DNA from: Streptomyces sp. NBC_00335
GTDB lineage: Bacteria > Actinomycetota > Actinomycetes > Streptomycetales > Streptomycetaceae
Reading direction: 5' to 3'
DNA: 64,000 nt
Assembly (NCBI RefSeq): GCF_036127095.1
Contig: NZ_CP108006.1
Location: 5,881,501-5,945,500, forward strand
Below are positions 1 through 8,316 of the stretch, one piece after another (position 1 is the stretch's first letter; each line of letters begins with the position of its first letter). A program made the position numbers and the translations under genes. The notes under the pieces were generated by a model. It ran no database searches, was not told the DNA's origin, and was given only the letters and a program-made list of their open reading frames with translations.

Positions 1-13
1 CAGGGCAAGCGGC

Positions 14-946
14 TCAGCGCCTGAGCAGAGTGATCGCCCCGGCGGTGTCCTCGCCGGAGTGGGCCGCCGGGTCGGCCGCCAGCCGTTCCCGCATCAGGTC
101 CAGGTAGGGACTGATCAGTTCGGGGCTGACCCCCTGTTCCGCGGCGGTCCGCAGCAAGGTGGAGCTCGCCGTGACCTGCATGGCCAGGTTCGACTCGACT
201 CCCGTGGTGAAGTCCCCCGAGACCAGCCGCCCGGCGGCGGCGCCCGCGAAGAAGCCCATCGCCCCCAGCCACTCGGTCAGCAGCGGAGCCAGGTCCTCGG
301 GGGAGATCTCCTCGCCCTCGATCAGCGCGTAGGCGTGCGAGATCCCGGCGAAGAGCCCGCTCATCGCGCTCAGCAGGGCCACGTCGTGCAGGGCCGCGTG
401 GCCGGGGTCGGAGCCGACGAAGCGGGCGCCGGCGGGGACCTCCAGGGTGCTCCGGTGCTCCTCGAACAGGTCGGGGGAGCCGCTGTAGAAGACGTACCCG
501 CCGGCCGCGGGAGCGCCGATCATCGACGGGGTGGCCATGATGCCGGCGTCGAGGAACCGGGCCCCGCGCTCCTGGGCCCACGCGGCCCGGGCGCGGCCGT
601 CGGCGGGGGTGCCGGTGGTCAGGTCGACCAGGTCCTTGCCGGCGAGGTCCAGGCCCTCCAGGGCCTCGCCGACGCTGGCGTGGTCCAGCAGGCAGACCAC
701 GATCAGGCCGTTCGCCGCCACCGCCTCGGCGGGGCTCGCGGCGACGACGGCGCCTTCGGCCGCGAGGGCCCCGGCCTTGGCGGGGGTGCGGTTCCAGACG
801 GTGAGGGGGTGCCCGGCGGCGAGCCAGGTGCGGGCGAGGGCGGTGCCCATCGAGCCGAGTCCGAGGAGGGTGAGCGGCGTCTTCGTGCCGGTCGTGCCGG
901 TCTTCGTGCTGCTCTTCGTGCTGCTCTTCGTGCTGGTGTCGGTCAT
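14..946 (-). CDS. NAD(P)-binding dehydrogenase, 6PGDH/imine reductase-like
   Basis: A 310-residue cytosolic oxidoreductase of the 3-hydroxyisobutyrate dehydrogenase / imine reductase superfamily. The N-terminal Rossmann fold shows the dinucleotide motif GLGSMG, and the helical C-terminal half resembles the NAD-binding domain 2 of these enzymes. I chose the ATG at 946 because the residues upstream in the open frame run through the promoter region shared with the divergent HxlR gene. Residues 4-19 are a low-complexity STK-type run encoded by a 12-base tandem repeat. The substrate cannot be told from sequence. The divergent HxlR regulator is a likely controller of this gene (inference). Confidence 0.85.
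   Translation of the reverse strand: MTDTSTKSSTKSSTKTGTTGTKTPLTLLGLGSMGTALARTWLAAGHPLTVWNRTPAKAGALAAEGAVVAASPAEAVAANGLIVVCLLDHASVGEALEGLDLAGKDLVDLTTGTPADGRARAAWAQERGARFLDAGIMATPSMIGAPAAGGYVFYSGSPDLFEEHRSTLEVPAGARFVGSDPGHAALHDVALLSAMSGLFAGISHAYALIEGEEISPEDLAPLLTEWLGAMGFFAGAAAGRLVSGDFTTGVESNLAMQVTASSTLLRTAAEQGVSPELISPYLDLMRERLAADPAAHSGEDTAGAITLLRR
897..935. repeat. 12-base tandem repeat in dehydrogenase 5' end
   Basis: Copies of CTTCGTGCTGCT-like units lie in tandem and encode a Ser-Thr-Lys run near the N terminus of the minus-strand dehydrogenase, ahead of its Rossmann fold. Confidence 0.7.
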
Positions 947-1043
947 GCCGTTTAGCCTGGTGGAGGGCCGCCAGGTGCTCAAGTACGCACTTCGGAGTGG
1001 GTGGTTACCCCGAGGTGAGCGAACAGGTGGGGAGGGGTGCGTG

Positions 1044-1394
1044 ATGGCCATGACACAGCGGCCGGGTGCGGATCACTGCGGGATCGCCGCGGCGATGTCC
1101 GTGATCGACGGCAAGTGGAAGGTGTCGGTCCTGTGGGAGCTGGAGCAGTGCCCGCGCCGCTTCGGCGAACTGCGCCGACTGGTCCCGGGGGTCTCGGAGA
1201 AGGTGCTCGCGGCCCAGCTGCGCGAGCTGGAGACGGACGGCATCGTCCACCGCGAGGTCTACGAGGAGGTCCCGCCGCGCGTGGAGTACTCCCTGACCCC
1301 GCTCGGCCACGAGCTGAACGGGGCCTTGGAGGCCCTCGGCGCGTGGGGAGCGAAGCATCTGCTCCCCGACGCCGCCCAGACGGTCCCCCTCTGA
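1044..1394 (+). CDS. HxlR-family winged-helix transcriptional regulator
   Basis: A 116-residue single-domain regulator. It has the HxlR hallmarks: an N-terminal Cys (DHCGIA), the run IDGKWKVSVLWEL at the start of the winged helix, and the FGELRRLVPGVSEKVLAAQLREL recognition segment split over about residues 46-68, followed by a wing ending near EYSLTPLGHEL. The start is ATG 1044 (GGAGG at 1031-1035); GTG 1041 directly before it is possible. It is divergent from the dehydrogenase at 14-946 with about 97 bp between them, so it probably controls that gene and itself. HxlR proteins usually sense reactive electrophiles or redox state through the Cys (family knowledge). Confidence 0.88.
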   Translation: MAMTQRPGADHCGIAAAMSVIDGKWKVSVLWELEQCPRRFGELRRLVPGVSEKVLAAQLRELETDGIVHREVYEEVPPRVEYSLTPLGHELNGALEALGAWGAKHLLPDAAQTVPL

Positions 1395-1410
1395 CCGAAG
1401 GGCCGGGCCC

Positions 1411-2145
1411 TCACTCCGGGCGGCGGTACAGCGCCGTCCAGAGGAAGGCCTCGCCGAAGGCGTCGGAGGAGGCGGGCTCGTCGTTCATCCGGCGCAGCTC
1501 CACCTCGGTGAGGCCCTCGAAGACGTGAGCCAGCGCCTCCGGCGTGTACGCGAGCCCGCCTTCGAGGCGGGCCCTGCCGTAGAACTCCGCGTCCGGCAGC
1601 TCCGAGCCCATCGCGCCGGAGGCGAAGCAGGTCAGGGCGAAGCGGCCGCCGGGCGCCAGCAGCCGGTCCAGCAGGGCCAGGTAGCTGACCCGGCGGTGCG
1701 GCGGCAGGTGGTGGAAGCAGCCCGAGTCGTAGATCAGGTCGTACGGGCCCACGAGCCCGGCGCCGGCCGCACCGAAGGCGTCCCCCTGGTGGAAGCGGAC
1801 CCGGGCCCCCGCGGTACGGGCACGCTCCTCGGCCCAGGCCAGGGCCGTCGGGGAGAGGTCGACGGCGTCCACCTCGAAGCCCCGCGCGGCCAGGTGCAGG
1901 GCGTTGCGGCCGGGACCGCAGCCCAGGTCCAGGGCGCGGCCGCCCGCGGGGATCAGCCCGCGGTCGAGGCAGGAGACCAGGTTCTCGTCGGGCTTCGCCG
2001 CGAAGAACGGGACCGGCCGCTCGCGGTCCGCGTAGAAGCCGTCCCACCAGGCGGAGCCCCCGGCCGTCCAGCGGTCCGCTTCGGGCGCGAAGAGGCCGTC
2101 CATGAGGGCGAGCACATCGTCGACACTGCGTATGTTCCGGTCCAT
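1411..2145 (-). CDS. Class I SAM-dependent methyltransferase
   Basis: A 244-residue cytosolic methyltransferase. SAM-binding motif I is ALDLGCGPGRNALHLA (about residues 73-88), followed by the acidic residue of motif II (VDAVDLSP) and a motif IV-like segment (YDLIYDSGCFHHLPPHRR). The start ATG 2145 has a good AAGGGGG ribosome site. Its stop lies 16 bases from the stop of the convergent HxlR gene. The fold suggests a small-molecule methyltransferase of the Methyltransf_25 type, but the substrate is unknown. Confidence 0.85.
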   Translation of the reverse strand: MDRNIRSVDDVLALMDGLFAPEADRWTAGGSAWWDGFYADRERPVPFFAAKPDENLVSCLDRGLIPAGGRALDLGCGPGRNALHLAARGFEVDAVDLSPTALAWAEERARTAGARVRFHQGDAFGAAGAGLVGPYDLIYDSGCFHHLPPHRRVSYLALLDRLLAPGGRFALTCFASGAMGSELPDAEFYGRARLEGGLAYTPEALAHVFEGLTEVELRRMNDEPASSDAFGEAFLWTALYRRPE

Positions 2146-2417
2146 CCGAACCCCCTTCAGCTGTCCCCGATTTTATCGGCTGACAGCATGAAATCCCAGG
2201 TCAGACGGGGTGCATGGGGTGGCTGGCGGGCCTTGTGGCGACCTGCGGGCACTCACCCGGTGCCCGCCCCCGCGGGCAGGGAGGCCGGGTGCCGCAAGGG
2301 CCCTCCCAGCGCCCCCGCGAGCCCTTTCTCCGCCGGTCCGGGCCCTGTTTCCGTACGGGTTCCGGAGCCGGGCACTCCCCGGTGCGGCCCTGCCCGGCGG
2401 GCGCCCCGGACGCCCCG

Positions 2418-3203
2418 TCAGGCCGGTGCCTGCGCCGTCAGAGTGCCCGTTCCTTCGGTCCGACCCTCAGCCGGTACCTCCGCCGGCACCTCCGCCACGG
2501 CGACCGACGGCGTGTGCGCGTCCGCCTCGGCCAGCAGGGCCCCGCCCGGCGCCCATACGGCCGCGCCCCCGCAGCCCGTCCACGGCCCGGCGGGTCCGAC
2601 GTGGTTGGCGAGGGCCACGTACATCCCGAAGTCCCGGGCGATCCCCGGGTGGATCGCGGCGCGCTCGGCGATGCCGTCGCCCGTGCCGTAGAGCGAGCTC
2701 GCCAGGTGGACCCGGCAGCCGGCCGCGGCGCCCGCGCCGGGCACGTCCGCGAAGTGGTTGTCGAAGCAGATCCCCAGGGAGAAGCGGATCCCGCCGAGCT
2801 CGAACCGCCCCGGGCCCGTCCCCGCGGCGAAGACCTCCTGCTCGTGACGGAACAGGTGCTGCTTGGCGTACGTGGTCACGTGGGAGCCGTCCGCGTCGTG
2901 GACCAGGGTCGCGATGACGGGCCGGGGGCCGTCCATGCGCAGCGCGACGTTGACGGCGGTGGCGATCCCGGTGGAGCGGACGGGATCCAGCCGGGGATCC
3001 TCGGCGTCGGCGAGCCACAGGCCGGGGTCGGCGGCGAGCGCGGCCAGCTCGTAGCCGGTCAGGGTGAGCTCGGGGAACACCACCAGCGCGGCGCCCTCCT
3101 CCCGCGCCCGCACGGCGAGTGCGGCCGCCCGTGCGGCGTTGGCGGACACGTCGGCGGGGGCGCAGCTCAGCTGCGCGGCAGCGATCTTCACCCGGCCCAG
3201 CAT
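2418..3203 (-). CDS. Carbon-nitrogen hydrolase (nitrilase superfamily)
   Basis: A 261-residue amidase-type hydrolase. The Glu-Lys-Cys triad is visible as E45 (FPELTLTG), K114 (YAKQHLF) and C146 (GICFDN). Length fits single-domain omega-amidase/carbamoylase-like members. The start may be ATG 3203 or the GTG at 3191 (giving VKIAAAQLS, the usual N terminus of the family). It is followed by about 270 bp without a gene before the methyltransferase, and its start lies only 13 bases from the stop of the TetR gene upstream, so the two probably form one leftward transcript. The substrate is not deducible. Confidence 0.87.
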   Translation of the reverse strand: MLGRVKIAAAQLSCAPADVSANAARAAALAVRAREEGAALVVFPELTLTGYELAALAADPGLWLADAEDPRLDPVRSTGIATAVNVALRMDGPRPVIATLVHDADGSHVTTYAKQHLFRHEQEVFAAGTGPGRFELGGIRFSLGICFDNHFADVPGAGAAAGCRVHLASSLYGTGDGIAERAAIHPGIARDFGMYVALANHVGPAGPWTGCGGAAVWAPGGALLAEADAHTPSVAVAEVPAEVPAEGRTEGTGTLTAQAPA

Positions 3204-3216
3204 GCCAGCCCGGAGA

Positions 3217-3804
3217 TCAGGGCGAGTCTTCGGCCCGGGGCCCCTGGATCAGGTCCAGGAAGGCGCGGAAGGTGCCGGGCATGTCCACGGACTCGGGGGC
3301 CAGCAGCCACTGGTACTGGAGGCCGTCCATGACGGCGGCCAGCAGGGGGGCCGCCTGCTCGGGGGTGAGGCCCGAGGGGAGCCGGTCGCCGTACTCCGCG
3401 CGCAGCACGTCAGCCATCGCGGCGCGCACCTGCGCGTACCGCTCGGCGAAGAACTCCCGTGCCGGGTGGCCGTCGGTGACGCTCTCGCCGAGCAGTGCCG
3501 AGAAGGTCTGCACGATGCCCGGCCGCATGGCGTTGTACTCCACCAGCGAGGCCAGCAGGTCCGGGCGCCAGGCGTCGGCCAGGGCGCGGGTGCCGCCGCC
3601 GGTGTCCCAGCGGTCGCGCTCCTCCAGGACCGCGACGAGCAGGGCTTCCTTGCTCGGGAAGTAGTGCAGCAGCCCCTGCTGGGTCAGGCCCACGCGTTCG
3701 GCGACCGTGCCCAGGGCGGCGCCCCGGTAGCCGCGCTCGGCGATCACTTCGAGGGCCGCGCGGACGATCTCCACGCGCCGTTCCTCACTCCTGGCCCTGA
3801 CCAT
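3217..3804 (-). CDS. TetR-family transcriptional regulator
   Basis: A 195-residue regulator. The N-terminal HTH includes VAERVGLTQQGLLHYFPSKEAL, split over about residues 34-55 and typical of TetR helices 2-4. The remainder is a helical ligand-binding domain. It is transcribed away from the GH3 beta-glucosidase with about 170 bp between the two starts, so it may repress the glucosidase and/or its own operon with the nitrilase gene (inference). I see no perfect palindrome in the spacer. Confidence 0.88.
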   Translation of the reverse strand: MVRARSEERRVEIVRAALEVIAERGYRGAALGTVAERVGLTQQGLLHYFPSKEALLVAVLEERDRWDTGGGTRALADAWRPDLLASLVEYNAMRPGIVQTFSALLGESVTDGHPAREFFAERYAQVRAAMADVLRAEYGDRLPSGLTPEQAAPLLAAVMDGLQYQWLLAPESVDMPGTFRAFLDLIQGPRAEDSP

Positions 3805-3976
3805 CGCCCCGCCACCCCTTCCGTTCCACAGCTGCCAGCAGGACCGTACGGCATGGCCGTGTCGCCATCTGAAGTATCACGAACAGATTACGAACCCTAC
3901 CGCTCTACAGGTAACGGGTCCACCATGGGGTCACCGCGCCGCACCGCGCACCCGCACCCAACGAGGAGGCATGGCC

Positions 3977-6430
3977 GTGACCGATGCCGATCAGGTCCGC
4001 AACGAAGCCGTGGAGACGGCCCTGGGCAAGCTGGACCTCGACACCAAGACCCGGCTGCTGGCCGGCCAGGACATGTGGTCCCTGCCGGCCGTCCCCGAGA
4101 TCGGACTGAAGTCCCTGGTCTTCTCCGACGGCCCCATCGGGGTGCGCGGCGTGCGCTGGACCGCCGACGACCCGTCGATCGCCCTGCCCTCCCCGACCGC
4201 GCTCGCCGCCGCGTGGGACCCCGAGCTGGCCCGCCGGGCCGGCCGGCTCCTCGCCCAGGAGGCCCGCCGCAAGGGCGTCCACGTCCTGCTCGCGCCCACC
4301 GTCAACCTGCACCGCTCCCCGCTCGGCGGCCGGCACTTCGAGTGCTACTCCGAGGACCCGTACCTCACCGGCGCCGTCGGCAGCGGCTACGTGAACGGCG
4401 TCCAGGACGGCGGAGTCGGCACCACCGTCAAGCACTTCGTGGGCAACGACGCCGAGACCGAGCGGTTCACCGTCGACAGCGTCATCGCCCCCCGCCCGCT
4501 GCGCGAGCTGTACCTGGCGCCCTTCGAGGCGATCGTCGAGAACGCCCACCCGTGGGGCATCATGACGGCCTACAACCGGGTCAACGGCGTGTTCATGAGC
4601 GAGAACACCCACCTCGTCAACGAGGTCCTGCGCGCCGAGTGGGGCTTCGACGGCGCCAACGTCTCCGACTGGATGGCGGCCCGCTCCACCACCGGCGACA
4701 TCCTGGGCGGCCTCGACGTGGTCATGCCCGGCCCCGTCTCCGTCTACGGCGCCCCGCTCGCCGAAGCCGTCCGCTCGGGCGAGGTCCCCGAGTCCGCCGT
4801 CGACGACGCCGTCCGCAACGTCCTGCGCCTCGCCGCGCGCGTCGGCATCCTGGAGGGCGCCCCCGCCGCGGTCGGCGAGCTCCCGGCCCCCGTCGACGGT
4901 CAGGCCCTGGCCCGCGAGCTGGCCGCCCGCGGCTCCGTCCTCGTACGCAACGAGGCCGCCGCCGGCGGAAAGCCCGTGCTCCCGCTCGACACCGCCCCCG
5001 GCCGCACCGTCGCGCTCAGCGGCGCCGCCGCCCGTGACGCCCGCGTCCTCGGCGGCGGCTCGGCCACCGTCTTCCCCGAGCGGATCGTCTCCCCGCTGGA
5101 CGGGCTCACCGAAGCCCTGCCCGACGGGGCGCTGACCTTCACCGTCGGCGCCGACCCCAGCGACGAACTGACCCCCGCCGACAAGGGCTTCGAGCTCCGC
5201 GCGATCTGCCGCGACGCCTCCGGGGCCGTCCTCGGCACGGGCTCGCTGCCCACCGGGCAGGTCCAGTGGATCGGCGACGACCTGCCCGAGGGCGTCACGT
5301 ACGAGACGATGGCGAGCATCGAGGTCACCGGTGCCTTCGTCCCGCGCGAGAGCGGCGAGCACGCCTTCGGCACCCGCGGACTCGGCGCCTTCACCCTCGC
5401 CGTCGGCGGAGAGGTCCGCTGGGACGGCGTCCAGCGGATGGGTGACGAGGCCGACCCCTTCGAGGCCTTCTTCGGCGCCCCCAACGAGCGGACCCGCCTC
5501 GCCCTCACCGAGGGCGAAGCCGTCGAGGTCTCCCTGACCTACCAGGTCCCCGACGTGTCCGCCCTGCCGCTCAAGGCGATCATGTTCTCCTTCCTCCACC
5601 TCGGCCCGCAGCGCTCCGCCGAGGAGCTCATCGCCGAGGCCGTGGAGGCCGCGCGCACCGCCGACACCGCCGTCGTGGTCGTCGCCACCACCGAGCGGGT
5701 GGAGTCCGAGGGCTTCGACCGCAAGGACCTCACCCTCCCGGGCCGCCAGAACGACCTGGTGCGCGCCGTCGCCGCCGTCAACCCCCACACCGTGGTCGTC
5801 GTCAACGCGGGCTCCCCGGTGGAACTTCCGTGGCGCGACGAGGTGGCCGCGGTCCTGCTGACCTGGTTCCCCGGGCAGGAGGGCGGGGCCGCGCTGGCCG
5901 ACGTACTGCTCGGCGAGGCCGAGCCGGGCGGGCGGCTGCCCACCACCTGGCCCGCCGAGTTCGCCGACGCGCCCGTCACCGAGGTCACCCCCACCGAGGG
6001 GCGACTGGAGTACACCGAGGGGCTCTTCATCGGCTACCGGGCCTACGAGAAGCACGGGATCGCCCCGGCCTACCCCTTCGGGCACGGCCTCGGCTACACG
6101 GACTGGTCCTACGAGTCCCTGGAAGCCACCCCCGCGCAGGCCACGGTCCGCGTCACCAACACCGGTACCCGCCCGGGCCGCGAGACCGTACAGGTCTACC
6201 TGGCGCCCGTCGCCGACAGCGTCGAGCGCCCGGCGAGCTGGCTGGCGGGCTTCGCGAGCGTGACCGCCGGCCCCGGCGAGAGCGTCGACGTGGAGATCCC
6301 CCTGCCGGAGCGCGCCTTCGAGATCTGGGACGAGACCTCCCGCTCCTGGCAGCGGATCGGCGGCGGCTACGAGGTCCGCGCGGGCCGCTCGCACGGCGAC
6401 ACGCGGCTGACGGCGGCACTCGACCTGTAA
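3977..6430 (+). CDS. bglX: Glycoside hydrolase family 3 beta-glucosidase with PA14 insertion
   Basis: An 817-residue exo-acting beta-glycosidase, probably cytosolic since no signal peptide is seen. The GH3 N domain shows the KHF motif near residue 154 and the nucleophile Asp in VSDWMA near residue 231. The C domain follows, interrupted at about residues 390-520 by a PA14-like carbohydrate-binding insertion (YETMASIEVTGAFVP onward), and then a fibronectin III-like C terminus. I chose GTG 3977 because GAGGAGG at 3963-3969 is correctly spaced for it but only 1 base from ATG 3971. It stands alone downstream of a divergent TetR gene. The role is hydrolysis of cello- or other beta-oligosaccharides; exact linkage preference is unknown. 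Confidence 0.92.
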   Translation: MTDADQVRNEAVETALGKLDLDTKTRLLAGQDMWSLPAVPEIGLKSLVFSDGPIGVRGVRWTADDPSIALPSPTALAAAWDPELARRAGRLLAQEARRKGVHVLLAPTVNLHRSPLGGRHFECYSEDPYLTGAVGSGYVNGVQDGGVGTTVKHFVGNDAETERFTVDSVIAPRPLRELYLAPFEAIVENAHPWGIMTAYNRVNGVFMSENTHLVNEVLRAEWGFDGANVSDWMAARSTTGDILGGLDVVMPGPVSVYGAPLAEAVRSGEVPESAVDDAVRNVLRLAARVGILEGAPAAVGELPAPVDGQALARELAARGSVLVRNEAAAGGKPVLPLDTAPGRTVALSGAAARDARVLGGGSATVFPERIVSPLDGLTEALPDGALTFTVGADPSDELTPADKGFELRAICRDASGAVLGTGSLPTGQVQWIGDDLPEGVTYETMASIEVTGAFVPRESGEHAFGTRGLGAFTLAVGGEVRWDGVQRMGDEADPFEAFFGAPNERTRLALTEGEAVEVSLTYQVPDVSALPLKAIMFSFLHLGPQRSAEELIAEAVEAARTADTAVVVVATTERVESEGFDRKDLTLPGRQNDLVRAVAAVNPHTVVVVNAGSPVELPWRDEVAAVLLTWFPGQEGGAALADVLLGEAEPGGRLPTTWPAEFADAPVTEVTPTEGRLEYTEGLFIGYRAYEKHGIAPAYPFGHGLGYTDWSYESLEATPAQATVRVTNTGTRPGRETVQVYLAPVADSVERPASWLAGFASVTAGPGESVDVEIPLPERAFEIWDETSRSWQRIGGGYEVRAGRSHGDTRLTAALDL

Positions 6431-6520
6431 TGGCCGGAAATCACCCCATGCAGAGGTGATTCACAAGCTGGACCGGGGGCGGGCCCTGACACCCGCCCCC
6501 GGTCCGATCCCTCTACGGCG

Positions 6521-7432
6521 TCAACGCGGAGGCTCGGCGGAGGTCACCTGTCGGTGCGCCAGTTCCGCGAGCCGCGCCTGCCCGTCCTTGCCCGGATGGA
6601 ACCAGTCCCAGCGGCTCAACTGATCCGCCGAGAAGGGGTACTGGAACACCGCGCCGCCGTCGTAGCGGCACAGCTCGTCCTTCGCGCAGACCTCGCGCAG
6701 CGCCTCGTTGTACTCGACCACGCGGGCCCGCACCTGCTCCCGCCGGGCCGTCGCACCGGCGGCCGCCGAGGTCGGATCGGCGAGCATCGACTGACAGATG
6801 CCCAGCTTCCAGATCCGGCGCACCATCGGGTCGTCCTTGCCCTGTTCCCACAGCCGCTGGAGGTCCGGGACGCTGGAGACGTACACCTGCGAGGCCGGCG
6901 AGGCCGCCCGCAGGCCGGCCAGCGCCTTCTCGAAGCCGGAGCGGAAGGCGGCCACCGGAGTCATCGACGAAGCCGAGGGCCGGCAGGCGTCGTTCGAGCC
7001 CACCATGACCGTGACTAGGCCCGGCTTGTGCCCGGCCGCCGAGGCGAGCTGCCCCGGCAGGTCCGCCATCCGGGAGCCGGTCACCGCGTAGTTCCAGCTG
7101 CGCGCGGGCACCTCGGCCTCGCCGAGCAGCCGGGCGGCCAGCGAACGCACCTCGGGGTCGTCCCCGGTGGCCCAGGAGGCCTCCGGACAATCGGCCAGCA
7201 CCGAACAGGCGTCGAAACCGCGCGTGATGGAGTCGCCCACGGCGGCGACCGAGGCCGGCGCCGTGTTCCACCGGGGGGCCGCCTGCGCCCCGCGCTCGCC
7301 CCCGGCCTTCGCCCCGTCCGCCGAACACCCGGTCAGCGCACCCGCCGCCAGGAGCAGCACGGCGGCCGCCGCGCCCGCACCCGCGCCCGCGGAGGTCCGA
7401 CGCGCGCGGCGGCGTGGGGCGGTGGTGCGCAT
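6521..7432 (-). CDS. SGNH/GDSL hydrolase, predicted lipoprotein
   Basis: A 303-residue exported esterase/lipase-like protein. The Arg-rich n-region, hydrophobic stretch and lipobox LTGC (Cys36) predict lipid anchoring outside the membrane. The catalytic motif is VGDSITRG (Ser68). The oxyanion residues are block II Gly (NYAVTGS) and block III Asn (VGSNDAC), and the Asp-x-x-His block is DWFHPG near the C terminus. The start is ATG 7432, preceded by GAGGAGG; an upstream ATG at 7465 lacks a ribosome site. Several Cys pairs fit an extracellular location. The natural substrate is unknown. Confidence 0.88.
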   Translation of the reverse strand: MRTTAPRRRARRTSAGAGAGAAAAVLLLAAGALTGCSADGAKAGGERGAQAAPRWNTAPASVAAVGDSITRGFDACSVLADCPEASWATGDDPEVRSLAARLLGEAEVPARSWNYAVTGSRMADLPGQLASAAGHKPGLVTVMVGSNDACRPSASSMTPVAAFRSGFEKALAGLRAASPASQVYVSSVPDLQRLWEQGKDDPMVRRIWKLGICQSMLADPTSAAAGATARREQVRARVVEYNEALREVCAKDELCRYDGGAVFQYPFSADQLSRWDWFHPGKDGQARLAELAHRQVTSAEPPR

Positions 7433-7682
7433 GCGGAAGGTCCCTCCTCGTCGCCCCCGCGTCATTCGGTGGCGTCCTGCTGAGTGAATGCTCTGTGTTT
7501 ACGGGCCTCGGAGCGACCGTACGTCACACCATGACCCCCGGCGCACGGTAGCTTTTTCCCGTGGCGTTTCGGCCGCAAGTCCCGTAACGCAATGTCAAAT
7601 AATTTCCGTTACATTACATCACGTCACATACTGTCCGTTTTCTGGAGTTTATTCCCGACCTCGTCCCACACTGGAGGTCCCG

Positions 7683-8177
7683 GTGACGACACGTGGAGTC
7701 CTGTACGTGCACTCCGCACCGCGCGCGCTCTGCCCGCACGTGGAATGGGCTGTTGCGGGGGTGCTCGGGGTGCGGGTGAACCTCGACTGGATCCGTCAGC
7801 CCGCCTCCCCGGGCACCTGGAGAGCCGAGTTCTCCTGGCAGGCCGAGGCGGGCACCGCCTCGAAACTCGCCTCCGCACTGCGCGGCTGGCACCTGCTCCG
7901 CTTCGAAGTGACCGCGGAACCCTGTCCGACCGCCGAGGGCGAGCGCTACAGCTCGACCCCGCACCTGGGCATCTTCCACGCCGTCACCGGCATGCACGGC
8001 GACATCCTGATCCCCGAGGACCGGCTGCGCGCCGCCCTCGCCCGGTCCGCGCACGGCGAGACGGACCTGGAAGCGGAGATCGCCAAACTGCTCGGCAAAC
8101 CCTGGGACGACGAGCTCGAACCCTTCCGCTACGCGGGCGAGGGCGCCCCGGTGCGCTGGCTGCACCAGGTGGTCTAG
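7683..8177 (+). CDS. DUF3145 family protein
   Basis: A 164-residue protein of the actinobacterial DUF3145 family, function unknown. It starts with GTG 7683 after a good GGAGG. The N terminus TTRGVLYVHSAP and the central EFSWQAEAGT / LRGWHLLRFEV segments are the conserved parts I recognise. It carries no signal peptide or membrane segment. It sits beside the fatty acid synthesis operon, as I recall for other Streptomyces, but no functional link is shown. The upstream 250 bp is unusually AT-rich for this DNA and probably holds its promoter. Confidence 0.8.
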   Translation: MTTRGVLYVHSAPRALCPHVEWAVAGVLGVRVNLDWIRQPASPGTWRAEFSWQAEAGTASKLASALRGWHLLRFEVTAEPCPTAEGERYSSTPHLGIFHAVTGMHGDILIPEDRLRAALARSAHGETDLEAEIAKLLGKPWDDELEPFRYAGEGAPVRWLHQVV

Positions 8178-8189
8178 CCGCCGACACGC

Positions 8190-8224
8190 AGAAGGCCCGC
8201 CCGGGTGATCCGGGCGGGCCTTCT
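8190..8224. terminator. Bidirectional hairpin terminator between DUF3145 gene and fabF
   Basis: A perfect 15-base inverted repeat (arms 8190-8204 and 8210-8224, AGAAGGCCCGCCCGG and its complement) with a 5-base loop lies between the convergent DUF3145 and fabF genes. Confidence 0.88.
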
Positions 8225-8316
8225 GTGGTGTTCAAACGACGAACACCGCAACCATCAATTGAGGAACCACAGCGGCGAGCAACCAGCTCCGCGAGAGCGG
8301 CGCCGGTTTAGGCGCA

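Noticed and set aside
59..955. Long plus-strand open frame opposite the dehydrogenase
   Set aside because: It mirrors the dehydrogenase in high-GC DNA; its protein is low-complexity Gly/Arg/Ala with no motif, and the minus-strand gene has a clear Rossmann fold.
3905..6394. An 829-codon minus-strand open frame across the GH3 glucosidase
   Set aside because: It is the antisense shadow of the GH3 gene, which shows catalytic and substrate-binding motifs in order.
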